Shown here: one piece after another, positions 7,667 to 16,429 of the stretch | Numbering within the stretch: the first letter of the stretch is position 1 | Layout of the letters: the number at the start of each line of letters is the position of its first letter | Source: Nocardioides cremeus | GTDB lineage: Bacteria; Actinomycetota; Actinomycetes; Propionibacteriales; Nocardioidaceae | NCBI RefSeq assembly: GCF_030518195.1 | Contig: NZ_JAULSC010000001.1 | Coordinates: 186,001 to 250,000 of the forward strand | Length of the DNA: 64,000 nt | Direction: 5' to 3' | Program-made: the position numbers and the translations under genes | Notes under the pieces: generated by a model | The model's database searches: none | Seen by the model: only the letters and a program-made list of their open reading frames with translations | Told to the model about the DNA's origin: nothing

Positions 7667-9286
7667 CTACAGCTCGAGCATCCGGGTGGTCTCCTCGCGC
7701 ATCTCCACCTTGCGGACCTTGCCGGTCACCGTCATCGGGAACTCCTCGACGACCAGCACGTAGCGCGGGATCTTGAAGTGTGCGAGGCGGCCCTCGCAGA
7801 AGGCGCGCACCGCGGCGGCGTCGAGGGGCTCGGCGCTGTCGCGCAGCTTCAGCCACGCGCAGAGCTCCTCGCCGTAGCGCTCGTCGGGCACCCCGATCAC
7901 CTGCACGTCCTCGACGTCGGGGTGGGTGTGCAGGAACTCCTCGATCTCGCGGGGGTAGATGTTCTCACCGCCGCGGATCACCATGTCCTTGATCCGGCCC
8001 ACGATCGTGCAGTAGCCGTCCTCGCGCATCACCGCCAGGTCGCCGGTGTGCATCCAGCCGTCGGCGTCGATCGCCTCGGCGGTGCGGTCGGGGTCGTCCC
8101 AGTAGCCGCGCATCACCGAGTAGCCGCGGGTGCAGTACTCCCCGGCGGTGCCCCGGGGCAGGGTCTCGCCGCTGACCGGGTCGACCACCTTGATCTCCAG
8201 GTGCGGGTGCACCCGGCCGATGGTCGCCGTACGCCGCTCGAGGTCGTCGTCGACGCGGGTCTGGCAGCTGACCGGCGAAGTCTCGGTCATGCCGTAGGCG
8301 ATGGCCACCTCGCTCATGTGCATGTCGTCGACGCAGCGCTTCATCACCTCGACCGGGCAGACCGAGCCGGCCATGATGCCGGTGCGCAGCGACGACAGGT
8401 CGTGCTCGGCGAAGGTGGGGTGCGACTGCATCGCGATGAACATCGTCGGCACGCCGTAGACACCGGTGCAGCGCTCCTCGGCGATCGTGCGCAGCGTCGT
8501 CTCGGGGTCGAAGCCGGGCGCCGGGATCACCATCGTGGTGCCGTGGGAGGTGCAGCCCAGGTTGCCCATCACCATGCCGAAGCAGTGGTAGAAGGGCACC
8601 GGGATGCACAGTCGGTCGTCGGGGCCCAGGCCGATCAGCTCGGTGGTCATAAAGCCGTTGCCCAGGATGTTGCGGTGCGTCAGCGTCGCGCCCTTGGGGT
8701 AGCCGGTGGTGCCCGAGGTGTACTGGATGTTGATCGGGTCGTCGGGGTGCAGCGAGGTCGCGCGCTCGCGCAGGGCCTCGTCGGTGATGTCGGCGCCGCC
8801 GGCGACCAGGGCGTCCCAGTCGTCGGTGCCGATGTGCACCACCCGGCGCAGGTCGGGGCACTGCGGGGCGACCTCGCGCAGCATCGCGGTGTAGTCGCTG
8901 GACTTGAACGACGTCGCGGCCACCATCAGCGCCAGCCCGCTCTGGTTGATCGCGTAGGACAGCTCGTGGGTGCGGTAGGCCGGGTTGACGTTGACCAGCA
9001 CGGCGCCGGCGCGGGCGGCGGCGTACTGCACCAGGGTCCACTCTGCGCAGTTCGGCGCCCAGATCCCGACCCGGTCGCCCTTCTCGACGCCGGCGGCCAT
9101 CAGCCCCTTGGCGACGCGGTCGACGTCGTCCTCGAGCTCGCGCCAGGTCCAGCGGCGCCCGCTGGCGACCTCGACGAGCGCCTCCCGGTCGGGGTGGGCG
9201 GCGACGGTGCGCGAGAGGTCGGCGCCGATCGTGGTGTCCGGCAGGGGCGGCTCGGTGGGGCCGGCGGCGTAGGAGTCCTGGGTCAC
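7667..9286 (-). CDS. Acyl-CoA synthetase (AMP-forming, FadD/ACSF2-like)
   Basis: A 539-residue adenylate-forming enzyme that activates a carboxylic acid to its CoA thioester. The ATP-binding loop [11 protein letters not shown] is at residues ~188-198, followed by G-M-T-E-T-S (~335), H-T-G-D-L (~410), the hinge [13 protein letters not shown] and the C-terminal catalytic lysine in T-G-K-V-R-K (~523). Length and motif spelling fit medium/long-chain fatty-acyl-CoA synthetases of the ACSF2 type. Start is GTG 9286. It provides the entry step for the beta-oxidation genes elsewhere in this window but has no copy of the fadE/etfD operator motif upstream. Confidence 0.92.
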   Translation of the reverse strand: MTQDSYAAGPTEPPLPDTTIGADLSRTVAAHPDREALVEVASGRRWTWRELEDDVDRVAKGLMAAGVEKGDRVGIWAPNCAEWTLVQYAAARAGAVLVNVNPAYRTHELSYAINQSGLALMVAATSFKSSDYTAMLREVAPQCPDLRRVVHIGTDDWDALVAGGADITDEALRERATSLHPDDPINIQYTSGTTGYPKGATLTHRNILGNGFMTTELIGLGPDDRLCIPVPFYHCFGMVMGNLGCTSHGTTMVIPAPGFDPETTLRTIAEERCTGVYGVPTMFIAMQSHPTFAEHDLSSLRTGIMAGSVCPVEVMKRCVDDMHMSEVAIAYGMTETSPVSCQTRVDDDLERRTATIGRVHPHLEIKVVDPVSGETLPRGTAGEYCTRGYSVMRGYWDDPDRTAEAIDADGWMHTGDLAVMREDGYCTIVGRIKDMVIRGGENIYPREIEEFLHTHPDVEDVQVIGVPDERYGEELCAWLKLRDSAEPLDAAAVRAFCEGRLAHFKIPRYVLVVEEFPMTVTGKVRKVEMREETTRMLEL

Positions 9287-9347
9287 AGGCGTACCTCACC
9301 AGTCCGCGCTGGTCTGGACAAGCCCGGGGTCTGGCAGGCTCACCCGG

Positions 9348-10079
9348 ATGAGGGTGAGCAGGGTCGGGTACGCCGCCGCCAAGGGCACGCGGCACCTCGC
9401 GCGCGAGCGCCTGGTGCTCGCCGCGGACGGGGTCGTCGGCGACCGGCGCTGGTGCTTCGTCGACGTCGCCGCGCGGCGGGTGCTGCGCACCGTGGCCCAC
9501 CCGGGGCTGGTGGGGCTGGTCCTCGACGAGGTCGGCGACGAGCTGGTGCTCTCGCCGCCCGGCGGTGCGCCGGTGCGTGCCCCCGTCGTGCTCTCGGGTG
9601 AGTCGGTCACCTGTGACTACTGGGGCCGCGAGGTGGCGCTCGAGCTGGTCGACGGGCCCTTCGCCGAGGCCGCCTCCGCCCACCTCGGTGTCCCGGTGCG
9701 GCTGGCGCGGGCGCCGGCCGGCGGGGTCGTCTACGGCGGCTCGGTCAGCCTCGTCGGCGCCGAGTCGGTCGCGGCGCTCGGCGACCTGGACCCGGCGCGG
9801 GTCCGCGCCAACATCGTGGTGCAGACCGGGGCGGCGTTCGCCGAGGACGACTGGGTCGGTCGTGACGTGGCCGTCGGCTCCGCCGTCGTGCGGGTCGTGT
9901 CCCGCACGCCGCGCTGCGCCGTGCTCGACCTCGACCCCGCCACTGGCACCCGCGGCCCCGGAGTCCTGGCCGCCCTCGCCACCCTGCGCGGCACCCCCAC
10001 CCTCGGCGTCGACGGCCACGTCCTGCGCCCCGGCCTCGTCCACCCCGGCGACCCCGTGGTCCCCGCCGTCGTTGGTTGA
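9348..10079 (+). CDS. MOSC domain protein
   Basis: A 243-residue protein beginning with the MOSC N-terminal beta-barrel signature (V-V-G-D-R-R-W-C-F-V-D, residues ~28-38) and ending with a MOSC core including the cysteine-bearing R-T-P-R-C-A-V-L-D (~185). MOSC proteins bind or transfer molybdenum-cofactor sulfur, or act in Moco-dependent reductases related to YiiM and mARC. Transcription is divergent from the acyl-CoA synthetase gene. The stop codon at 10077-10079 lies inside the first copy of a dispersed repeat starting at 10072, so the last residues (V-V-G) come from repeat sequence. Substrate is unknown. Confidence 0.85.
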   Translation: MRVSRVGYAAAKGTRHLARERLVLAADGVVGDRRWCFVDVAARRVLRTVAHPGLVGLVLDEVGDELVLSPPGGAPVRAPVVLSGESVTCDYWGREVALELVDGPFAEAASAHLGVPVRLARAPAGGVVYGGSVSLVGAESVAALGDLDPARVRANIVVQTGAAFAEDDWVGRDVAVGSAVVRVVSRTPRCAVLDLDPATGTRGPGVLAALATLRGTPTLGVDGHVLRPGLVHPGDPVVPAVVG

Positions 10080-10191
10080 GGAGGTTGCGCAGCAACCGTC
10101 TCGAGACCCGGCGACCCCATGGCGTACGGCGGGCGCGGTGCTTGCGGGGTCTCGGCGTTGCTCGTCGCTGGCGCTCCTCGCTGCTCGACCA
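10072..10191. repeat. Dispersed repeat unit, copy 1
   Basis: A 120-base element that starts TTGGTTGAG and ends CTGCTCGACCA, near-inverted ends. Its last 75 bases (10117-10191) match copy 2 (10263-10337) at 74 of 75 positions. The remaining left part is unlike copy 2. It contains the stop codon of the upstream MOSC gene. It encodes no convincing protein. Confidence 0.85.
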
Positions 10192-10210
10192 TCGGTGGTG
10201 GTCGCCGCCG

Positions 10211-10338
10211 TTGGTTGAGCAGTGAGGGCCGAAGGCTCGAGCGTCGCCGAAACCGGGTGAGTCCATGGCGTACGGCGGGCGCGGTGCTTGCGGGGTCTCG
10301 GCGTCGCTCGTCGCTGGCGCTCCTCGCTGCTCGACCAA
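10211..10338. repeat. Dispersed repeat unit, copy 2
   Basis: A 128-base unit from TTGGTTGAGCAG to CTGCTCGACCAA; the ends are inverted repeats matching at 11 of 12 positions. It shares a 75-base block with copy 1. Together the copies fill most of the 267-base gap between the MOSC gene and the convergent peptidase E gene. Elements starting with this string are common in Nocardioides-type genomes as far as I recall; I treat it as a REP/MITE-like element without transposase. Confidence 0.85.
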
Positions 10339-10346
10339 CGGGCGGG

Positions 10347-11075
10347 TCAGGGGAGGGGGCGGACCTCGAGCTGCTCCTCGATGGCCCGGTCGCCGGCTCG
10401 GCGCACCCGGTAGGCGCGGGCGCCCTCGCGCTCGGAGACGGCCTCGACCAGCTCGCCGTCGCGCCACAGCAGCGCGCAGCCGTCGTCGGCGGCGTGGCCG
10501 TCGGGCAGGGTGCCGGTGCCGACGAGGTCGAGGTAGGTGGGGCGGCGCTCGGCCTCTCCGTCGTAGTGGGGGCAGGCGCTGCCGGGCAGCAGCCCGAGTC
10601 CGTCGGGCAGCGCGGCCAGTGGGCCGTAGGAGTCGGTGACCGAGCCGTCGTACCAGCAGTTCATGCCGGCGCTGATGCCGGCGAGCACCGTGCCGGCGGC
10701 CGCGGCCTCGCGCAGCACCTCGTCGAGCCCGTGCAGGCGCCACAGCGCGAGCAGGTTGGCGGTGGAGCCGCCGCCGACGTAGACGACGTCCTGGGCCAGC
10801 ACGTGCGCTCTCAGGTCGCCGCCGGGGATCTGGTCGTAGTAGAAGAGCGGCAGCACGCTGGTCTCGGCGCGCCCGGCGAAGGCGGTCGTGAACCCCTCGA
10901 CGTACGACGCCGCGTCGCCGCTCGCGGTCGGCACGAAGCAGACCCGCGGCAGCCCGCCCGCGCCACGCGGTCGCTCGACCAGCGAGAGCAGGAAGTCGTC
11001 GAGCGGGGTCGCGACGGCGGGGTCGTCGGCCATCGAGAAGCCGCCCCCGCCCATCGTCAGGACGGTCGTGGTCAT
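10347..11075 (-). CDS. Peptidase E-like (S51, class I glutamine amidotransferase fold) protein
   Basis: About 242 residues starting at ATG 11075 (M-T-T-T-V-L-T-M-G-G-G-G-F-S). The nucleophile elbow G-I-S-A-G-M-N-C-W (~residue 120-128) contains the Ser of the S51 family, and Y-V-G-G-G-S-T-A-N-L (~93-102) is the preceding conserved loop. Peptidase E cleaves Asp-X dipeptides and related cyanophycinases belong to the same clan. Cyanophycin genes are not seen nearby, so a cytoplasmic dipeptidase is the simplest reading. Extending the frame upstream adds non-conserved low-complexity sequence, so I reject longer starts. Confidence 0.87.
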   Translation of the reverse strand: MTTTVLTMGGGGFSMADDPAVATPLDDFLLSLVERPRGAGGLPRVCFVPTASGDAASYVEGFTTAFAGRAETSVLPLFYYDQIPGGDLRAHVLAQDVVYVGGGSTANLLALWRLHGLDEVLREAAAAGTVLAGISAGMNCWYDGSVTDSYGPLAALPDGLGLLPGSACPHYDGEAERRPTYLDLVGTGTLPDGHAADDGCALLWRDGELVEAVSEREGARAYRVRRAGDRAIEEQLEVRPLP

Positions 11076-11189
11076 GCCGCGATCCTGCCAGCCTCCGCTC
11101 CCGTGGAGGGTGAGGTGTAGCCGTCGGCACGAGGGGGCATGCCTGCCAGGACGCGGCGCCCCGGGCGCCACCGCCGACGAGAGGAAACC

Positions 11190-11438
11190 ATGTCCCAGTC
11201 CCAGACCAGCACTGCCGGCACCAAGCCCGGGCGCACCTTGTCGATCATCGGCGCCGTCCTCGGCGTCCTTGCGCTCGTGGTGCTCCCGATCGTGCTCGGG
11301 CCGATCGGCGCGGTGCTGGGCTTCGTCGCCCACTCCAAGGGCGACAAGCCCTTCGGCCTCTACGTCGGCATCGGCTCCATCGTGACCACGATCCTCGGCA
11401 TGGCGCTGGGCGCGGCACTGCTGATGGGGGCCAGCTGA
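11190..11438 (+). CDS. Small membrane protein, two transmembrane segments (DUF4190-like)
   Basis: An 82-residue protein starting at ATG 11190 with GAGAGGA upstream. A Ser/Thr/Gly-rich N-terminus precedes two hydrophobic helices (residues ~16-40 and ~52-78) separated by a short H-S-K-G-D-K loop. This matches the topology of DUF4190-type proteins, whose function is unknown. It stands alone between divergent and convergent genes and probably has its own promoter in the 114-base gap upstream. Confidence 0.75.
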   Translation: MSQSQTSTAGTKPGRTLSIIGAVLGVLALVVLPIVLGPIGAVLGFVAHSKGDKPFGLYVGIGSIVTTILGMALGAALLMGAS

Positions 11439-11466
11439 CGGCCCGACCGGCCCCTCAGCCGCCCAC

Positions 11467-13110
11467 TCAACCGCCCAGCGCGGCGCCGACCACCTCGCGG
11501 GCCTCGGCCTGCACCTGCGCGAGGTGGTCGGCGCCGCGGAACGACTCCGCATAGATCTTGTAGACGTCCTCGGTGCCCGAGGGGCGCGCGGCGAACCAGG
11601 CCGACTCGGTGGTGACCTTCAGCCCGCCGATCGCGGCGCCGTTGCCGGGCGCCTCGGTGAGCCGGCCGGTGATCGGCTCGCCGGCGAGCTCGGTGGCGGT
11701 CACCGCGTCGGCGCTCAGCGCACCCAGGGCCGCCTTTTGCTCCCGGGTCGCCGGAGCGTCCACCCGCGCGTACGCCGGGTCGCCGTGCTCGGCGACCAGG
11801 GCGGCGTACTGCTGCGAGGGCGTCGACCCGCTGGTCGCGAGGATCTCGGCGCCGAGCAGGCACAGCAGCAGGCCGTCCTTGTCGGTGGTCCACACCGAGC
11901 CGTCGCGGCGCAGGAACGACGCCCCCGCCGACTCCTCGCCGCCGAAGCCGAACGAGCCGTCGAGCAGACCCGGCACGAACCACTTGAAGCCCACCGGCAC
12001 CTCGACCAGCGGCTTGTCGAGCGAGGCCGCGACCCGGTCGATCATCGACGACGAGACCAGCGTCTTGCCGATCCGCGCGGTGGCCGGCCAGCCGGGCCGG
12101 GCGCCGCCGAAGAGGTGCCCGATCGCCACGGCCAGGAAGTGGTTGGGGTTCATCAGCCCGGCGTCGGGGGTGACGATGCCGTGCCGGTCGGCGTCGGCGT
12201 CGTTGCCGGTCGCGATGTCGTAGGCGTCCTTCTGGGCCACCAGCGAGGCCATCGCCGACGGCGACGAGCAGTCCATCCGGATCCTGCCGTCCCAGTCGAG
12301 CGTCATGAAGCGCCACGTCGGGTCGACCAGCGGGTTGACCACGGTGAGGTCGAGGCCGTGCCGCTCGGCGATCTCGCCCCAGTAGGCCACCGACGCCCCG
12401 CCCAGCGGGTCGGCGCCGATGCGCACCCCGGCCCGGCGGATTGCCTCGAGGTCGACCACGCTCGGCAGGTCGTCGACGTAGGAGCCCAGGAAGTCGTACG
12501 CCGCCGCTGCCGCCCGGGCCCGAGCGAACGGCACCCGCCGCACGCCGTCGAGGCCGCCGCGGATCAGCTCGTTGGCGCGCCCCGCGATCACCTTCGTGGC
12601 GTCGGAGTCGGCCGGCCCGCCGTGGGGCGGGTTGTACTTGAAGCCGCCGTCGGCGGGCGGGTTGTGCGAGGGGGTGACCACGATGCCGTCGGCCAGCCCC
12701 GACCCGGTCGTCCGGCCGCCGTTGGCGCGCAGGATCGCGTGGGAGACCGCCGGGGTGGGCGTGTAGCCGTCGCGGTCGTCGACCAGCACGGTGACGTCGT
12801 TGGCGACCAGCACCTCCAGCGCGGTAGACCAGGCCGGCTCCGAGAGCGCGTGGGTGTCGCGGCCGATGAACAGCGGGCCGTCGTACCCCTGCTCGCGGCG
12901 GTAGTCGCAGATCGCCTGCGTGGTGGCCAGGATGTGGGTCTCGTTGAAGGCGGTGCGCAGGGAGGAGCCGCGGTGCCCGCTGGTGCCGAAGGCGACCTGC
13001 TGGTCGGGATCCTCGGGGTCGGGCACGCCGGTGTAGTAGGCGGTCACGACCTGCGCGACGTCGATGAGGTCGGCTGGCTCGGCAGTGGTCCCGGCGCGCT
13101 CGTGGCTCAT
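11467..13110 (-). CDS. pgm: Phosphoglucomutase, alpha-D-glucose phosphate-specific
   Basis: 547 residues, the usual length of bacterial Pgm, which interconverts glucose-1-phosphate and glucose-6-phosphate. Visible are the F-G-T-S-G-H-R-G N-terminal block (~41-48), the catalytic phosphoserine loop T-P-S-H-N-P-P (Ser ~148), the metal-binding D-A-D-A-D-R-H-G block (~310) and the C-terminal phosphate-binding R-P-S-G-T-E-D (~515). The start is placed at ATG 13110 (M-S-H-E-R-A-G). Only 24 bases separate it from the divergent enoyl-CoA hydratase start, so at least one promoter must lie inside the opposing coding sequence. Confidence 0.95.
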   Translation of the reverse strand: MSHERAGTTAEPADLIDVAQVVTAYYTGVPDPEDPDQQVAFGTSGHRGSSLRTAFNETHILATTQAICDYRREQGYDGPLFIGRDTHALSEPAWSTALEVLVANDVTVLVDDRDGYTPTPAVSHAILRANGGRTTGSGLADGIVVTPSHNPPADGGFKYNPPHGGPADSDATKVIAGRANELIRGGLDGVRRVPFARARAAAAAYDFLGSYVDDLPSVVDLEAIRRAGVRIGADPLGGASVAYWGEIAERHGLDLTVVNPLVDPTWRFMTLDWDGRIRMDCSSPSAMASLVAQKDAYDIATGNDADADRHGIVTPDAGLMNPNHFLAVAIGHLFGGARPGWPATARIGKTLVSSSMIDRVAASLDKPLVEVPVGFKWFVPGLLDGSFGFGGEESAGASFLRRDGSVWTTDKDGLLLCLLGAEILATSGSTPSQQYAALVAEHGDPAYARVDAPATREQKAALGALSADAVTATELAGEPITGRLTEAPGNGAAIGGLKVTTESAWFAARPSGTEDVYKIYAESFRGADHLAQVQAEAREVVGAALGG

Positions 13111-13134
13111 CTGTGCATCATGCATCATGAGCGC

Positions 13135-13941
13135 ATGACCCACCGGCCCGGACACGTCGCCTGCACCATCGAGGACGGCATCGCCCACGTGCGCCTCGAC
13201 CGCCCCGACAAGCTCAACGCGCTGACCCTCGACGTGCTCGACGAGCTGGTCTCGACGGCGCGGATGCTGCGCCGCGACCGGTCGATCCGGGCGGTGGTGC
13301 TCTCCGGCGAGGGCGACGCGTTCTGCGCCGGGCTCGACTTCGCCACCGTGATGCGCACCCCCGGCCGGGTGGCGCTGGCCTTCGTGCCGCGGCCCTGGCG
13401 AGGCACCAACACCTTCCAGGAGGCCTGCTGGGCCTGGCGCCGGCTGCCGGTGCCGGTGATCGCCGCGGTGCACGGGCACTGCCTGGGCGGCGGGCTGCAG
13501 ATCGCCCTGGCCGCCGACTTCCGCATCGCCACGCCCGACTCCAGGTGGTCGGTGCTCGAGGGCAAGTGGGGGATCATCCCCGACATGTCGGGGGTGCGCT
13601 CGCTCAAGGAGCTGGTCGGCATCGACGTGGCCAAGCGGCTGACGATGACCGCCGAGACCCTGGCCGGCAAGCAGGCCCACGACCTGGGCCTGGTCACCGA
13701 GATCGACAGCGACCCGGTCGCCGCCGCGCTCGAGCTCGCCGAGCAGCTCAAGGGCCGCTCGCCCGACCAGCTCGCGGCCGCCAAGCGGCTCTTCGACGAC
13801 ACCTGGACCTCCTCGGCGCGCCACACCTTCGCCCGCGAGCGGGTCGAGCAGGCGTGGCTGCTGTTCGCGCGCAACACCAAGGTCGCCCGGGAGGCCGCGT
13901 TCGCCCGGATCACCCCCGAGTTCGGCTCCCGCCAGCGCTGA
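13135..13941 (+). CDS. Enoyl-CoA hydratase/isomerase (crotonase) family protein
   Basis: A 268-residue crotonase-fold protein. The oxyanion-hole segments are G-E-G-D-A-F-C-A-G-L-D (~residues 57-67) and H-C-L-G-G-G-L-Q-I-A-L (~117-127). The first catalytic Glu (E144 of rat hydratase) has its counterpart around E-G-K-W-G-I-I-P-D, where the second usual Glu is replaced by Asp/Pro; that resembles dienoyl-CoA isomerase or atypical EchA proteins. It may be an atypical crotonase rather than a classical hydratase. The downstream membrane protein begins 4 bases after its stop and is likely co-transcribed. Confidence 0.88.
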   Translation: MTHRPGHVACTIEDGIAHVRLDRPDKLNALTLDVLDELVSTARMLRRDRSIRAVVLSGEGDAFCAGLDFATVMRTPGRVALAFVPRPWRGTNTFQEACWAWRRLPVPVIAAVHGHCLGGGLQIALAADFRIATPDSRWSVLEGKWGIIPDMSGVRSLKELVGIDVAKRLTMTAETLAGKQAHDLGLVTEIDSDPVAAALELAEQLKGRSPDQLAAAKRLFDDTWTSSARHTFARERVEQAWLLFARNTKVAREAAFARITPEFGSRQR

Positions 13942-13945
13942 GCGG

Positions 13946-15466
13946 GTGAGGCTCTGGCGCACGGCGGTCCTGCTCGGCCTGGGCCTGCTGTGGTTCCTGC
14001 TGGGCCCGCTGGTGCCCCTGCTGGCACTCGCGTCGCTGGCCCACCCGCGCGTACGCCGCGCCTGGCGGCCCACGCCCCGCGTCGTCGCCGGCTGGGCGCT
14101 GGCGGCGGTGGTGCTGACCGGGCTGGTCGTGGTCGCCCCCGACGGGCTGCTGCCGCTGCCGAGCGGGTCGGGCGCCCTGGTCACCCCTGGCTACACGGGG
14201 CGGCCCGTCACCGCGCAGCCGCTGAGCGTGGTGGCTCCCGACGCCGGCACTGCCAGCGGGCCCCTCGGGCTGAGCCCCGAGGTCGACTCGGCGCTCTACG
14301 GCACCGACCAGTGCGGCGGCCTGGTCTTCACCTCCGGCGGGCGGCTGGTCGCGCTGTGCGGCGAGGGCGACGACCAGCGGCTGCGGGTGGTCGACGCCGA
14401 CACCCTGCGACCGCTGGCGGGCAAGGACCTGCCTGACCCGCCCGACGAGGCGGGCGCGGAGGCCTGTGACGTCTCGTTCCACCTCGACGGGCTCGACCGG
14501 GTGGTGGTGCCGACGGCCGACCGGCGGATCCTCGTGGTCGCCACCGCCGACGGCGCCGGCGAGGCCGACCTGACCACCGAGGAGACCCACGACCTGACCG
14601 GGGTGGTGCCCGAGGGCGACTGCCTGCTGGCGGTGCGCCCCGACAGCGACGACCGCACCTGGTTCGTCACCCGCCAGGGCCGCGCCGGCTTCGTCGACCC
14701 GCTCGGCGGGCCGCCCCGGCTGCTCGAGCTCGGCGAGGAGGTCGACCAGCCGCTGGCCGCCGGTCCCGACGGCGGCGTGTACGTCGTCACCCAGGCCGCG
14801 CTGCACCGCCTCGACGTGCGCCGCGGCGAGCCGGTCGCCACCTGGCGCAGCGCCTACGAGCGCGGCAGCGGGCGCAAGCCCGGCCAGCGCAGCCAGGGCA
14901 GCGGCTCGTCCGCGGCCGTGCTCGCCGACGGGCTGGTGGCGATCACCGACAACGCAAACCCCCGGATGCACGTCGTGGTCCACGACGCCGCCGACGGCGC
15001 CCGGGTCTGCCAGAGCGAGCTCTTCGACGACGACGCCTCGGCCGCCGAGGGATCGCTGGTGGCGGTCGGGCGCGGGGTCGTGGTCGCCAACACCCACGGC
15101 TACGACGGACCGCTGCGCACCCTGCTGGGCCGGGTGCCCGCCGGCGGCCTGGCCCGCGTCGACGTGGTGGGGCGCGAGTGCGTGCCCGCCTGGACCTCCC
15201 CGGCCGTCGCGCCCTCCGCCACCCCGGCGCTCGCGCCGGCCTCGGGGCTGCTCTACGCCTGGACCAAGCGGCGCAGCTGGTGGGGCGTCGACGCGTGGTA
15301 CCTCTCCGCCCTCGACGTGCGCACCGGCCGGCCCGCCTTCTCCGTGCGCACCGGGCGCAGCCCCCTGCACGACACGCACCGCTCGGCGCTCGCCCTCGGC
15401 CCCGACGGTGCGGCGTACGCCGCCACCCTCGCTGGGCTCGTCCGGGTGCGCGACGAGCGGCGCTAA
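13946..15466 (+). CDS. Membrane-anchored protein with predicted beta-propeller ectodomain, function unknown
   Basis: A 506-residue protein starting at GTG 13946. Two hydrophobic helices (residues ~5-32 and ~46-65) precede a large region of repeated short beta-strand-like units of the type G-R-L-V-A-L-C, R-L-R-V-V-D-A-D-T-L, G-G-V-Y-V-V-T and G-A-A-Y-A-A-T, which suggests a PQQ/WD-like beta-propeller outside the membrane. Scattered cysteines may form disulfides. I recognise no enzymatic motif. It follows the crotonase gene by 4 bases. The C-terminal L-A-L-G-P-D-G-A-A-Y-A unit is a typical closing blade. Confidence 0.72.
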   Translation: MRLWRTAVLLGLGLLWFLLGPLVPLLALASLAHPRVRRAWRPTPRVVAGWALAAVVLTGLVVVAPDGLLPLPSGSGALVTPGYTGRPVTAQPLSVVAPDAGTASGPLGLSPEVDSALYGTDQCGGLVFTSGGRLVALCGEGDDQRLRVVDADTLRPLAGKDLPDPPDEAGAEACDVSFHLDGLDRVVVPTADRRILVVATADGAGEADLTTEETHDLTGVVPEGDCLLAVRPDSDDRTWFVTRQGRAGFVDPLGGPPRLLELGEEVDQPLAAGPDGGVYVVTQAALHRLDVRRGEPVATWRSAYERGSGRKPGQRSQGSGSSAAVLADGLVAITDNANPRMHVVVHDAADGARVCQSELFDDDASAAEGSLVAVGRGVVVANTHGYDGPLRTLLGRVPAGGLARVDVVGRECVPAWTSPAVAPSATPALAPASGLLYAWTKRRSWWGVDAWYLSALDVRTGRPAFSVRTGRSPLHDTHRSALALGPDGAAYAATLAGLVRVRDERR

Positions 15467-15484
15467 TGATCGGTCAGGTGCTGG

Positions 15485-16429
15485 TCAGGGGTACCTGATG
15501 CCGGTGACCTCCTCGCTGACCTCCCACAGCCGCCGCTGGGCGACCTCGTCGTGGGCCAGGTGCCGCGAGGTGACCACCTGCGGGGCGCCGGACATCTCGC
15601 CCAGGCCGCCGGGGCCGCAGTAGGTGCCGCCCGGCAGGTCGGCCGTCGCGGCCATCAGCGTCGGCCAGGCGCCCTGGGCGATCGGCTGCGAGACCGCCTT
15701 GATCGCGGCGTCGAGGATCGAGGCGACGCCACCGCTGGTGCGGCCGTACTGGCCGTTGACCGCGAGGTGGCTGCCGGCGAAGCCGGGGTGCGCGGCGGTG
15801 GCGAGCACCGGCACCTCCGCGTCGCGGCAGCGCCGGTCGAGCTCGTGGGTGAAGAGCAGGTTGGCCAGCTTGGAGCGCGCGTAGGTCGGCCACCGCGAGT
15901 AGCGGCGAGAGGTGTCGCGCGGGTCCTCCAGCGGCGCGCTGCGCGCCGCGCGGTGCAGCTGCGACGAGACCGTGACCACCCGGCCGCCCTCGCTGGCCAC
16001 CAGCTGGGGCAGCAGCAGCCCGGTCAGCAGGAACGGCCCGAAGTGGTTGGTGGCCATCTGCAGCTCGAGGCCGTCGGCGGTGCGCGAGTACGGCGTGGCC
16101 ATCACCCCGGCGTTGTTGACCAGCACGTGGATCGGGCCCAGCCGGCCGGCGCCGGCCGCCGCGCGGCGTACGGAGGAGAGGTCGGAGAGGTCGACCAGCA
16201 TCTCCTCGAGGTCGGCGCCGGGCACCTCGGCCTCGATCGCGTCGCGGGCCTTGTCGAGCTTGGCCTCGGTGCGCCCGGCGAGCACCACGCGGGCGCCGCG
16301 TCGGGCGAGCTCGAGCGCGGTGGCGTGGCCCAGCCCGCCCACCGACGGGCCGGTCACCACGACGGTGCGCCCGGCCTGGTCGGGGATGTCGGCGAGCTGC
16401 CAGGCATCGGTGGCGACCTCGCGGCTCAC
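15485..16429 (-). CDS. Short-chain dehydrogenase/reductase (retinol dehydrogenase-like SDR)
   Basis: About 314 residues. The NAD(P)-binding loop is V-V-T-G-P-S-V-G-G-L-G-H (residues ~23-35), with an unusual P-S-V replacing the usual A-x-x. N-N-A-G-V-M follows at ~105-110, the catalytic Ser in V-T-V-S-S-Q and Y-x-x-x-K as Y-A-R-S-K (~190). The conserved L-V-D-L-S-D-L-S-S-V block places it with RDH/WWOX-like SDRs. The GTG start at 16429 overlaps the stop of the upstream MDMPI gene by 4 bases (GTGA), indicating translational coupling. Substrate unknown. Confidence 0.88.
   Translation of the reverse strand: MSREVATDAWQLADIPDQAGRTVVVTGPSVGGLGHATALELARRGARVVLAGRTEAKLDKARDAIEAEVPGADLEEMLVDLSDLSSVRRAAAGAGRLGPIHVLVNNAGVMATPYSRTADGLELQMATNHFGPFLLTGLLLPQLVASEGGRVVTVSSQLHRAARSAPLEDPRDTSRRYSRWPTYARSKLANLLFTHELDRRCRDAEVPVLATAAHPGFAGSHLAVNGQYGRTSGGVASILDAAIKAVSQPIAQGAWPTLMAATADLPGGTYCGPGGLGEMSGAPQVVTSRHLAHDEVAQRRLWEVSEEVTGIRYP

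Noticed and set aside
10072..10338. CRISPR-like array after the MOSC gene
   Set aside because: Only two copies, 75-base shared block, and no regular spacers; it fits a dispersed repeat instead.
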